From Phylloscopus collybita (lineage: Eukaryota > Chordata > Aves > Passeriformes > Phylloscopidae), in NCBI GenBank assembly GCA_027886175.1, contig JAJNNQ010000003.1, positions 7,107,501 to 7,171,500 of the forward strand: DNA of 64,000 nucleotides. Direction: 5' to 3'. Numbering within the stretch: the stretch's first letter is position 1; every line of letters begins with the position of its first letter. A program made the translations under genes and the position numbers. Positions 1-12,400 of the stretch are shown here, piece by piece. The notes under the pieces were generated by a model. That model was not told the origin of the DNA. It saw nothing but the letters and a program-made list of their open reading frames with translations, and searched no databases.

Positions 1-3000
1 ATCATAATGGAAACTCCTCTTTTTCCTTGTTGAACAAAATGTTGCTGAAACAGTCTAATGAACTCTAATCTTCTGCTGTGATGCTCATTTCTAAAATGTG
101 TGGTGATCCTGAAAGGGGAAAAAAGCTGTAGCTGCATTCTTGTTTGCATATTCTCCAAGTGGGATGTTCTGCAGTGTTGCTGTGGAGGGGATTATGGTGT
201 GTGAGGATTAGATGGAATAAAAACACGAGGAGCTGAAAAAGTCATAACCAAAGAGATCTTTTGTTGCAGCTGCATGGAGAAGTAAAAATGGAAGAACACA
301 TAGCACGGTTATATTTTGGTTTTAGTGCTTATGGCTACAGAGATGAAAAATTGCTGTTTAGAGCAGCCCCTTTTTTAACAAGCATCAGTTGAGAGCTTTT
401 CTAAGTCCTATTCAGTGTTGAGGAAATGTGACTATAGTCAGATTCAACCAGCTGTGCCACAGAAACACTAAGCAAAACCCATTTTTCTCTCTCCCAGATG
501 GAATGCTATTTCCTTGCATGAGCCTGGTCTTGGATGATTTCTATCCAAATCTCTAAGTTATTGAAGGTGTTTAGGATTTGCCCAGCTGTAGGTTTCAACT
601 GCATCTACAAAACAAATAGGATATTCTGTAGTGGGCTTTGTTCAGAATTTTTTCTTTTCTTTCCCATCTTTAGCAGCAATACTTGTTTCCTTATGGCTTC
701 TGTCCTTGTGCCTCCCACTGATCAGCTGCTTCCTCTCTTATGTGGCCTTTGGGATAACAAAGGACAGGCTGTCATCCTTCCCTCTGAATGAGAGGCACCA
801 GCTGTTCTCCACAGACCTTTGTTCTTCTGGATGATGTTTACTTGGTTTCCCTTTAGAGAAGTCTTCCCTCCCCCAACCTTCCTTGTTCCTTTTCAGTAAT
901 TATTCTGTCTCTGATCCGTATTTCTGTAGCACTCATAATCCCTCGATGGGGCTGGGTGATAGATGAGCTTCAGGAAGGAGGCTCTGTGGCTGATGGTGAC
1001 ACAAAATCTGTCTGTTTTCTGCTTCCCTGGGTTAGAGGTGAAGAGGTGAAGGTACAGGAGTAATAAGCTCTTGTCCCTGTCCTGACATAATTTATTCCTT
1101 TTTCGCATCAGAAGGAAGGAGAAGGAGGTGGTGCCAGTTTTCCACTGACACTCACCCTACGTGTACACAGAGGAGAGCTCTTTGTCTTGCCCTGAGAAAT
1201 CTGTGCTGTGAGCACTGTGAAAGGTTTCTGAGGTGTTAGCCCCATTTTGTAGCATTCTGTCAGCAAGCACATCTGGGACGGAGGCAGAAACTGAACCAAG
1301 CTTCTCCTCCACTCTTGTACCTTGGACAGGACGCACCAGGGAGTCAGAAAAGTTGTTTGCCTCAGTAGGCTGAGCACTGGGCAGACTGTGCTACCTGCTG
1401 CCTACATTCCTCATCTACCAGAGTCTGTATGACAGCCCTGCTGTTTGGCAGCTCTTATCTCCTGTCTTTGATTTTTTGAAACAAGTGAATTCTGTCTTTC
1501 TCCCATGAACTTCAGCTACTCAGCAGGAAGGACTGAAGTACAACATGAGCTTGAGCAGAACATTACTCTTGTGTTCCACTTCTGCTGCTCTGGGCCAGTA
1601 GTCCCAGAGGATATTTCTCTCTGCAGTTGTCAGAGCAGAAGGAAAACAATATCAAAAGCTTCCCCACTGAAAGCAGTCACAGCTCAGTTGCTGTGTAATC
1701 TCACTCCATCAGGTGTTTGAACTTTCTGGGATCTTCTGGCTGTGCTGTGACCTCAGCAGAACGCTATGGGAATGTTGTGATGCCCTGTGTGTGGATGAGC
1801 AGCCCTGTCTTCTGGGTGCATTTGCTACCACACAGCGGAATTCCAGCAGATGGGCAGCTACAGCCACGCACATGCCAGGAAGGTCATGGGCACCAGTGTT
1901 AGTGGGGCATCTGATGGCTGCTCAGCAGCTGGCAGCACAGCTCAAAGCACAGCTCCCTGCTTGGAGAGGTTTTCCACAGGGATGGTCAATGTTAAAAGGT
2001 AGTCTGGGAGTTCTTGGCTAGCCCTCAGTCTGTCATTTCAGCGTGGGTTTGGTACTAGCAGACCTCAAGGAGAATGCCTTTTGTTAAAAGGGATGGGCTG
2101 AGTCAGTCAGGGTCTGCAGCTGCCAGGAGAGGCCGGGGTAAGGACCTTCCAGGAGTGATATTTGTGCTGTGAACAGCCTTTTTCTGTGTTCCTGCTATCT
2201 CTTCCAGAGTTTGTTTCTCTTCCTTTCTCCTGGCTAAGCTTTCTCTGACAGTCTAGGTCTGGTCTTCTGGAGCAAGGTCACTGGGAGAAACTGCTGGGCG
2301 TGAAGGAAACTTGCCTGAGGGAAATGCAGGGAGACTGGCACTGAGGTTCTGGATTTTGGTATAAGGAGACACCAAAGCAGTCATTGACTACAGAGGTGGA
2401 GACCTGATCAGAGTAAAGATGGAAGGCCTGTTCAAGTCTTACAAGTGCATGTCTTATCAATTCTAGCCTTGTCTGATGCCTGCAGCTTTATTGTTATTTG
2501 TTCAAGTAGGTGAAACCTGCTCTGAACTCAGTGTCATTATAGGACTTGCTAGGTAAACTCTAAAAAGTAATGGTTTTACTTTCATTTTTTGGGTCCTCTT
2601 TCGGATTTATTAAACTTGGTTTCATATTGAAAATATTAGACATACTGCTTCCCTTCACAGTCTGAAGTTTGCCCTGCCAGAATGTTTATGGTCTTTTACT
2701 TAAGGCTATAAAGGCCTATCATAGAGAACTGAAATCTATATCTCCCATACAATAAAGCAAGAAACCTCACTCAGAAAATCAGCCTTTCTCCCTAACCACA
2801 AGGTTAGATTAACCTTGGAAGTCCAATCCAGTGGTGTGTAATCAAAAAAAAACCCTCTTTATTCTAATAAAGAATTTCTCTGTTCTTCCTGCATCTCTGT
2901 GTCAAAAGGGCAAAAGTGGATTTCTTAATACGTACTAAAAATTAAAATTATGTTGTCAATAGTGAGTTGGTGTGATATACTCACAGCTTTAATGGGTCTG

Positions 3001-3399
3001 TGTCTAGTAGCTCTACAAAAATTCATAATCTCTTGTTGTCATGTTCAAAATGTGGTCTGGCAACATATCTGAGAACTTTGCATGCCCTGTTCCTTGCTTT
3101 CCCTACAGATTTCTTATTTTGGGGAGAGGAAATACTATGATCCCTATAAATGTTTTTAGGTTTTAATGCTGTGGAGGCATATAATTTCTTTTGAGGAGAG
3201 TGCTCGAGGTGATTGTGTTAAAATATTTACCAAGCTCTGTGCTTGTCTGTGCACTTCTCTGCTGGCCAGAAGCAAACCTAGAGAATATAAACAAAGCATT
3301 TTGTATAGGCAGCCCTGTGCTGGGAGTGCAATGTTGGTAAACAGAGAGAAGGGATAACATTTGATGCTGGGGCTCACTGGTTTCTCTCTGCTTTTGCAG
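1..3399 (+). other. USP13: USP13 intron, 5' edge of window
   Basis: I searched for the zinc-finger UBP exons that should precede 3400 and saw none, so this whole stretch is one intron. It holds only short chance open frames and no clear repeat. Confidence 0.8.
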
Positions 3400-3494
3400 A
3401 TGTCTATTCCTTTGACGAGGAGGAGCCGGTTTTAGATCCCCATATAGCAAAACATTTGGCACACTTCGGGATTGATATGCTGCAGATGCAAGTG
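3400..3494 (+). CDS. USP13: USP13 coding exon, end of the zinc-finger UBP linker
   Basis: It follows a pyrimidine-rich tract ending in cag and begins with the last two bases of an Asp codon. It encodes (D)[19 protein letters not shown] and ends ..DMLQMQV. The donor gtagga at 3495 is preferred over gtggta at 3492 because it keeps the human spacing up to TENG. This is the first USP13 exon found in the window. Confidence 0.93.
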
Positions 3495-6400
3495 GTAGGA
3501 AATCCATCTTTTATTTGGCTTGTTGTTCACTTGTTTGTTCACTTGGGGGTGGGAGAGAAAGGGGAGAAGAATGACACCTGTAGATTATTTGTGATTCCTT
3601 CAGACTGTTATGACAGTTCTGTAAAGTTCAGCCAGCTAATTTGGGGGTTATTGTCTGAGTTCTGAATAAATCATTGCTCTCAAATCCAGAAGCTGCCTTC
3701 TGAAAGAGGTACCTTGTCGTCTCTAGTTTACATTTTTCACTTTTCCTTTGTCTTCAAGATGAAAAAACCTCAATTGATTAGAGAAGAATGTCTAGAATGT
3801 TTAATTACAGTGAGTGAAGGAAAGCCTCTTGCATGTGTAAACAGATCCAGTTCATAAGCAAAAAGAAGCTAAGCAATGGATAAATTAAAAAGTGGCAGAA
3901 AGTTCTTTATGTAAACTTCAGTTTAGGTTTTGTCAATAAATACATTAGAAAATGAGATAAATACGTTCTCTCAAGTCTAGGAAACAGCATGGTCAAAGGT
4001 GTGGCATGCTAGAAAGGGACTGGAGAAAAAAGGATTCTCTGTGTGTGTCTGTATTAGTTAAGAAGTACTTCTAATAACGTGTGCCTTAGTGGATGCTGAT
4101 TCCAGTTCTCTTTAAATGATGTAAGAAATCAGAATAGGTTATGCTTATAAGGGCAGGTGTGATTTTCGTGGTTGTGTCAGTTTTTTGTTTGGTTTGGTTT
4201 GTTGTTTTTTTTGTTTTATTTTCTTAACCCAAGCATATAACCTATGCCACCCGGAGAACATGAAAATGTTAAAAAGGAACAAACCTGTTACTGGTTAAGT
4301 GTATTTCATTGTCCAAGTGATGAGAAAATTATAATAATTGAAATGATAGAGAAGAGTTAAACTGTGTTTTCAAAAATCTTCATGATATTAATAATATTTT
4401 TGGTATATTAATGTCCTTGCCAGGATCATGAATAGTTTCTTTAAGTTTCTTTAATGAGTTTCTTTTATCCCAATCATTCTGGAAAGCCTGTTTTACTCAG
4501 AAGCCTTGAAAAGCTAGTCTTAACTGTTGCAAAGGTTTCACCTCTGGTCTTTGGTCTGTACAATTCTTTGAGAAGTGACAGAGTAGTGCCAGCAGTAAAT
4601 GACACTGTAGTGACCTGCACCTACAGGCTGAAGGCTGAGTGCAAAGGGGAGAAACTTCAGTGTCACAAATTATTGGCTTTTACCATTTGAAAGAAGAGAA
4701 GAGTTCTTGGATCTGCAGCTCTTCATGTGGTTTGTTTGTTATGAGCAGCTTCTACAGCAGCAGCTATTCCTGGCCATTACAAATGGAATAGGAAACCTGA
4801 AAAGGTGCAGTGTTTGATGCTGAGGCTTGAGGTCACAGGGCTGAGAGAAGTGAAGCTCCCAGCTGGGGCTGAGGTCACGACTGGGGGCACTCCAAGAGCC
4901 AGGGGCTGTGCTACAGAGCCAAGGGTGTACTGGAGGAACAAACTGCTGGCTTTCTGACCCTCACCTTCCCCTACATGCAGGATTTACCTCCCCTTGCCCA
5001 TTGATTTGGCTCTTCGTTTCTTGGAGTACCACTCACAAAGTTGGTGGTGATGGTGGCAGCAGCATAATTATGGCAGAAGTTAGAGAGACTAAGAGAAAAA
5101 TCTTGTTGCTTTCAGACAGAGAATGGGCTAAGAGATAATGACATAAAGCCAAGAGTCTCGGAGTGGGAAGTGATTCAGGAAGCTGGTGTCAAACTCAAGC
5201 CCATGTATGGCCCAGGATACACTGGCATGAAGAACCTGGGAAATAGCTGCTACCTCAATGCTGTCATGCAAGCCATTTTCAGCATCCCAGAGTTCCAGCG
5301 AGCGTAAGTAGCTCCAAAGTACTTCTTGTCACCAGCTGCTGCATTCATCAATTAATTGTTTTTCTAAGAAAAGTGTTATTTTAATTTTTGTCTCACCTGC
5401 GAACAGGTCTCTCTCAGTCAGTTCAGTGGCTGCTTGGAGGATTTAGTGACTGTTTTGGTTTGTTCTGGAAAAGGCTGGAACACAAAACACAATCTGTCTT
5501 CGAAATAAACACTTACTGTCTCAACTCCAGTGCTGGGAAATCATATGCCACTTTGTAAATTTGGTGTCCCAGTCTCTGCTTTTTATATATAGATGCACAT
5601 ATCTCTGTTTACCTGGGTGTGATCACTGTCACATCAGGGGCTTTATACTGGCCCGTGCAGTGTCACTGCAGGAGTCATCCTGTGCTCCAGTGTGGTTTGT
5701 GCTAAAAACTGGCACAAACATATTGGTATTGATTCATGCTAGTGAAAAACACTGCACCTGTTGCATGTGGGTCTGGCCAAGGTGGGGAGCTATCAGAGGC
5801 ACATTTTAATTAAAATTAAAAAAAAAAATAATGACGATAATAGCGTAAATGTATTCTTCCATTGAATAATTAAGAGTTAAAAGGACAAAAAGTGTAACAG
5901 AATAATATGAAATAGTCCTGACTGATCAAAACTCCATCACTCCAAGGAGAAAGTCCTTTTTATAAAGGACAGTCTGTGGTTTGAAATAAAATTTAGAGTG
6001 TCCTTTCCTTCCAGAGCAGTAGTGTATGTGCTGGAAGTGAAGCTTTTAGATTTTGGAAGCCCTCCCAGGTTTTCGTGTTGGAGAAGAAGAGGGAGAAAAG
6101 TTGTGTTTATTTTCTTTGTTAGCCATGTGCAGTACAGTCTGTAAATTCATTAAGTGCCAGCTCTTCTACCTCCACTGTTGAAAAATATCAAAATGGACTT
6201 TATTAAGAAAGATAATTTTCCACAGCATGGTTCTGGGAGTTACCTGGAGGACTTAGTGTCATCAAAAAAGTGGAGATCTTTGGTGAGAGAGGGACCAGCA
6301 CCTTGACCATACTTACCCAGCCTGTTCTCTCCTGTGCCTCAGGGGCAGCAATGCTCAGAGAGTGCTGCTGAATGCTTCACTTTCCACCAGGCTGGCTAGA

Positions 6401-9400
6401 ACAATGTTTCCCTCAGTGTTATCAGAATTGCTTCTCCTGTGAAACTCAATAGAAACATTCTTTTTACATATTTTGGTCCTGATACAAACCTGAATTTACT
6501 TGGCTACGTTGGTTGGGAGTAGAAAGTACACTGGTTCTCAGCTCAGCTCTGAGGTTTTGACCAACACCATCCTGCAGCTTTTGCAAGATTAAGGAATAGA
6601 ATGTAAATTCCAGATTAACAACGCAGCCATATTCTTTATGGCTAGAAGCTCCCAAGTAAAACCTCAATGTCCATCATTTCTTAATGTATTTACTATTATT
6701 TTTCCATGACAGAAACACTCATTGGGGATAGATTGAATTATTAAGCTGCAATATTTGAATGTTTCTGCTTTGTTCTTTCTTCCCAGGTATGTGGGAAACC
6801 TTCCACGAATATTTGACTACTCCCCTCTTGATCCAACACAAGATTTCAACACCCAGATGTAAGTGACATTTCTTGGTTATTTAGGTTAAATAGAATCGAA
6901 ATGATTTAATGGCAGAGCTTTTCATGAGCTCAGAAGTGAGATATGGCACAGGGAGCATGAGAAGATTTGACCACTTAGTTGCAGGTAATGATGGTTCATC
7001 AAGGAGTGAAAAGCACTAAGCTTCATTTTTTTTTTTGCTCAAAATAAGTGTTCTTTTCTGTTTTTCTTGCATTTTTTTTCCACCCCACCACCTTCTTCCT
7101 TACAGGGCTAAACTGGGACACGGCCTCCTTTCAGGCCAATACTCTAAGCCACCCATGAAATCTGAGCTGATTGAGCAGGTGATGAAAGAAGAACACAAGG
7201 TATTTGCCTGAGTTTGTACAGCCTGGTAACTAGGTAAAAGTGATATCCTGAGAAAAGGGAACAGGTGCTGGGCATTGAGGAAGACGTGTGGATCCAGCAT
7301 GGATGGGATGCTTAGCAAGGTGGAATGTGCAGATTACTAAGTCAGGGATAAATTAGTCAGGCACTATTTGTGCAGTGCATCAAAGCAAGCTCTGGTCCTG
7401 CTGATAGAGTGCTCTGCTGCTCCAGTGGTGAGTGCAAATGTTCACAGAACTTGCAACCAGTGTTTGTCTTCTCTGAGGAGCAACAACAACAAAAATGTTT
7501 TTCAGGGAGTTCTGGAAGCAAATGTCTAAACCCTCTTTAAATTTCTGAAAAAAAGTATTAAGAATTGTTTCCAGGAGGTGTCTGACAATGATCCACTTGA
7601 TTTAAGGGGAAGCTGTCTGGGTAATGCAAGATTAGGTGGTGCTAGAAGCCTTCATGGAGATGGAGGGGCCATGCAGAGCTGCAGGAGTAAAGCATGCTTC
7701 TGCCACAGAGGGATGGTGGTGGTTGCCATAGAAACAGATATTTTCCTCTACCTTCATCTGTCAATTATTGACATAGGAATTTCTCCTGAAATCAGAATTC
7801 CAGTAAGATTTTGTCCAGACAGAGCATCTGGTACAGTGTAGTTTGCATGATCTGGAAGTTTGTGTCTCCCAAGTAATTGCTTTGTACAGTGGCAATTCAT
7901 TGTTTTGCAACAGCAAATGTATCCTGCTTGTTCTCATTAAATAAAGTTCAAGACTAATCCACACTCCTCTGGGACAAAGGAGTAGTGGGACAGATTTCAG
8001 CAAACTCCATACATTGAATTATGTGTGCTTTCCTGAACACATACAAGATGTGACTGGAAAATACTGTGCTGGAAGTTCAGGGATCTGAATCCTTGGAATA
8101 AAGCTCCACCTCCACATTTAGCTCAGCAGCCACTATTAGATGAGATACTGAGAACTCTTTAATGGCAGATGGCATAAAACTCTGTCAGGTTGTAGTAGGC
8201 ATCTACTGACATTTAACAGTACTTGTGTTCACTAGTTCAGTTTAATGAAGTTGAAGTTAGATGCATGAATTTGCTTCCTTATCAAGCAATTCATAGCATA
8301 TATTAGGATTTGAAACGGCTTTTACAGCTTTTGTTGCTTGTTGTATTGATTTATTTACAGAATAAGTCAGGTATAGATATTTTCTCTATTCCTTCACTCT
8401 TGGAAGGAATGTATGGTCTTTTCAGATTGAGGATGCCTTTTGTTGTTTGTTTGTTTGCATGGCATTTTAGGCCTTAAATGCTTTTAACTGCTTCTGCTTT
8501 GTGTCTATAATATCAATTATTCATTTTACTTCTATTCCTTTACTTTTTTTTTCCCCTTTTACATGCAAAGAAGTTCTCAATCTTTCTGAGCCTTTGGAAT
8601 TCATCCAAAGTTTTGGGGAGTTGTTGTCTGTAAAAGCATTCATATGAGATCTGGAGTGGTCCAGCACAATCTATATTTAGCTAAACTGTTTTGCAACTGT
8701 TGATGGGGAAAGTATGCCAGGTATTCTGTAAATATGCTGCTGTGGAGTTGAAATTTTTCACCACAGAAGTTTATCCTGGAAACAGCAGCATTTTTCTTGG
8801 ACCCATTTTGGGATTAAAAAGAGGCTGAATGTCTAAAGGGTCATCAGCCAGGGCTTGATTTTCTGCTTAGAGCTTTAATATTTCTTCTGTTGGTTTTTTT
8901 TTGTTGGTTGGTTGGTTTTTTTTCCTTTTATTGTCCTTGAGGTGAGATTGCAAGATTCAATCCTTTTCTTTTTGCAGACTGTCACACATGGCATATTTCT
9001 CTTCTTCCTGCTCAAGTGGCTGAGTACAAAGTGCTCAGGTGGAAGCAAGGCTTGATTCCAAACTCACTGCTTTGTACAGCAGGGCAAGTGTGCCACATTC
9101 TTGCTTCTGGCAAAGGAAGAAGCCTGGGATGTTGCACTGTGAGCTGCTTGATGCACTTCTCTCTCCAGCCCTAGTTTTGGTGAAAGGCAGTTGAGGACAC
9201 TGAAGCCACAGTTAACCCAGGATGCAGAAATCCCTAGAACATCTCTCTGTCCGAGCAATACTGAGACTCTGCCCCTTGATGGGAGCCTTTATGGATCATC
9301 TTGGCCTGATGTGGTTGGTGGTGTACTGCCAAAAATTGAATAAGCATTTAAAAATGAGAACCTGCTTCTGATTTCAGTGGGTCTAGGAATACTGTACCCT

Positions 9401-12400
9401 GGTAAAACAAAGAAAAAAATTTGCTCTTCAAGTGTGTGTTTTATATGGCCTCCACTTCATGCTGCTTTTTTCTATTCTTCTATTTTTATGACAGCACAAG
9501 TGTAGTAAGGAATGAGATTGGCTGACAGCCTCTGAAAGCTCCTAAAGGTTCTACTTCTGCTTGGATTGTCTAGAAAATTGTTTGGTTTCATGGATGGTGA
9601 GGGCAAATCTGAGTAATAGATTCTGACCTCTTCAGAGATGTTATTTAAAAGGCATAATAGCTAGTGTTGTCTTGAGGATCTGGAATGGTTGGAAAGGTTC
9701 TTAAAATGGTGTAAAGGAGTAGAAAGTCAAAACCAGGACTATCTTGGAAGCCAGAGATTTTCCAATTTAGGGCAGTTTCCTTCTGATGTAATGGAATGGC
9801 CAAAGGCAGTAAGTTAGAGTTTTCAACATGGACAACACCTGCAAATTGCAAATTCATGTCTGCTCTTAACAACCCATGTGGGAATGCATGCTGCACGCAT
9901 TAGTTGTCCTCTGCTTGGTCCTGCACAGCTCTCTGGAAAGATTTTGTCCTGAGGAAAGTTGCCAGCTGATACACCAAAGTGCTTCAATGCTCTGGCACAG
10001 GGTTCTGAAAGCAATATCAAATGTTATATAACAATGTAGGCTTTCAGCCTTTCTGAAAACTACTAACCTTTAAAAACCTCCAGTAATCTCTTTAAAATGC
10101 CACTTGCCAAAGGACAGGTAGAGTGAGTGCTGTAGGAATTAAGCCATAAAACATATTGTAAATCCTGTTTCAGGACCCTTCCCATTTTTATTAAAATGGA
10201 AAAAGAGGTGAAATGGAAACTATCATTCCTCCAGTGCCAGAAATGGGCCACAGATAGATTTAGTGGAGTAACTTTAAGATATTTGGTCTGTGATTGAATA
10301 AAAATCCCTTTTGAAAAGGTTTTTCTCTCTTTTATTTAGCCTCAACACAATGGAATATCTCCTCGAATGTTCAAGGCTTTTATAAGTAAAGGCCACCCAG
10401 AATTTTCCTCTAACAGACAACAAGACGCACAGGAATTTTTCCTACATCTTATAAATCTGGTAGAGGTGAGAAAATCTGAATTGCTGCTTCTTCTTTTTCT
10501 GGTTGTATTAGACATTGAAGGCAAAACTGTTACATGAGTGGCTCATTCTTTAGTTATATTATTTTTAGCCTTAGATATGTAGAAGGTGGGACTAAATACA
10601 TTAAAATGTATTTTGTTTTAGAAACATTTGCTTCCTTAATTCTTCCTCTTCTTTACTTCTGACTCTTGCATGACCATGAACAGAGCCAGTGATGCTGCTA
10701 ACAAATATAAAGAGATGAAGGATCACTGTCCAGGCTGTAAGAGTCATAAACATATGTGACCTTTTAAATTGCTGCTCCTGTTTACCATATTGAAATCTGT
10801 CATGGAATATTAACAAATTGGGTATTATGATTATTATTATTGTTATTGTTATTGTTCCAAATTCATATCATTGTTGGGAGCAAATTAATTACCCTGTCCA
10901 GCTGTTTTACAATTCCCAGCTGTATGTTATTGAGTCATGGGAGGAAGGATTCCCCCACTGAAAGCAGAGTGGCTGTTTGTCAGGTGAATATTTCTGTATA
11001 AAGCTTTAATTCCACCAAGCTCCAGCTCAGTGCTGATTGTAAAGGAATCATACTGTGAATTTTAATGCTGTCTTTCTGAAAAGGAATTTACAAATACATG
11101 CAGTTTTGATGTTAAGCATTTCTTGTCTACCCTTCCTCCCTCGTTTTCCCATTTTCCCCAGGAACTGAGGCTATTTATTCATGTGCTCAGTCTCTGGATG
11201 AAGTTACTCACATTTGTATGCATAATGTCCCACATCCCTAAATGCATGTACTGATTATAGGGTGGTTAGAAGAGACTTTTCTGCTTCTTGCCTGATAACA
11301 GACATTAACATGAACAACAAAGAGGAGGTATATTATTTGCATGACATTCCCATCTGGATAATGAACTACAAGTTGCTTGTTCTGTTTCAGTGCATATTCA
11401 GGGCGGTAGGAGCAATTCTGTTTGCTGAGAGGATGCTCCATGTTATCTGTCTGAGCTTTCTGTCTTCACTGTAACTTGCCACCTTCCTACCTTCTGCTCT
11501 CCTTGACTCAGTCAGGTTTGTGGGGTACATGCCCTGCAAGCTCCTGTGTGTGGAAGGATGCTGCTTTGGGTGCAGAAATTGTGGACTCCAGTGGTTTTCT
11601 CTGCAGGTGCCAGAGCTCTGCACGCAATCCAGCGTGAGCTGAGCTGCCAGATCAGCCTCTTTGTGCTTGCCTTGAAACAACCAGCAGCCTTTGGGTTTTC
11701 TGGCCGTTTTAATGATGTCCACAGGAGTGATTTGGTGTAATTTCCCTTCCAGAGGAATCCTGTGGGTTCAGAAAACCCCAGCGACGTTTTCCGGTTCCTG
11801 GTGGAGGAGCGCACGCAGTGCTGCCAGTCCAGGAAGGTGCGCTACACCGAGAGGGTGGACTACATCATGCAGCTGCCTGTGGCCATGGAGGCTGCAACAA
11901 ACAAAGGTAAAGGAGCAAACTGCTCTGCCTGAGCCAGGGATGTGCCACGTGGTGCCCAGAGGTCCCCACCAGCACTGGATCTCCTTTGTCCTGCACAGAG
12001 AAACAGTTTGTGAAAACTTCTTCACGACAAGAAAGATGTCGCACACGACACAAATAATTGACACTCACACGTTGTGATGCTTGAGGCAGAAAAGAGGGCA
12101 GTTTGTTCACAGCTTTAACATTTATTGAATTTTAGCAGTGATTATGGATTGGAGGAAGAAAATCTTCCTCTTTAATTACACTGGGCAATTCGACAGTCTA
12201 TTAACAGTCTTTTCTTTATGAAAAGAATGTAAACATTGTTAGATTTTACAGTAACAAAAGGTTGTTTATATGAAATTGTATTTGACTTTATTACAAAAGG
12301 TAAACGCAGAAGGCTAAAAATAAAACTTTAGAAAATTCCTGAAAGAAACAGAGGAGAACAGCAAAAACCCAGACAACAGAAAGGAACCGAATATACCAAT

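Noticed and set aside
3400..3491. Alternative donor gtggta at 3492 for the first USP13 exon
   Set aside because: It would remove one residue relative to human spacing before TENG, and gtagga at 3495 fits better.
11387..12110. Cluster of overlapping open frames on both strands
   Set aside because: They are shadows in other frames around the true USP13 exon 11753-11906, whose GC-rich coding sequence removes stops.
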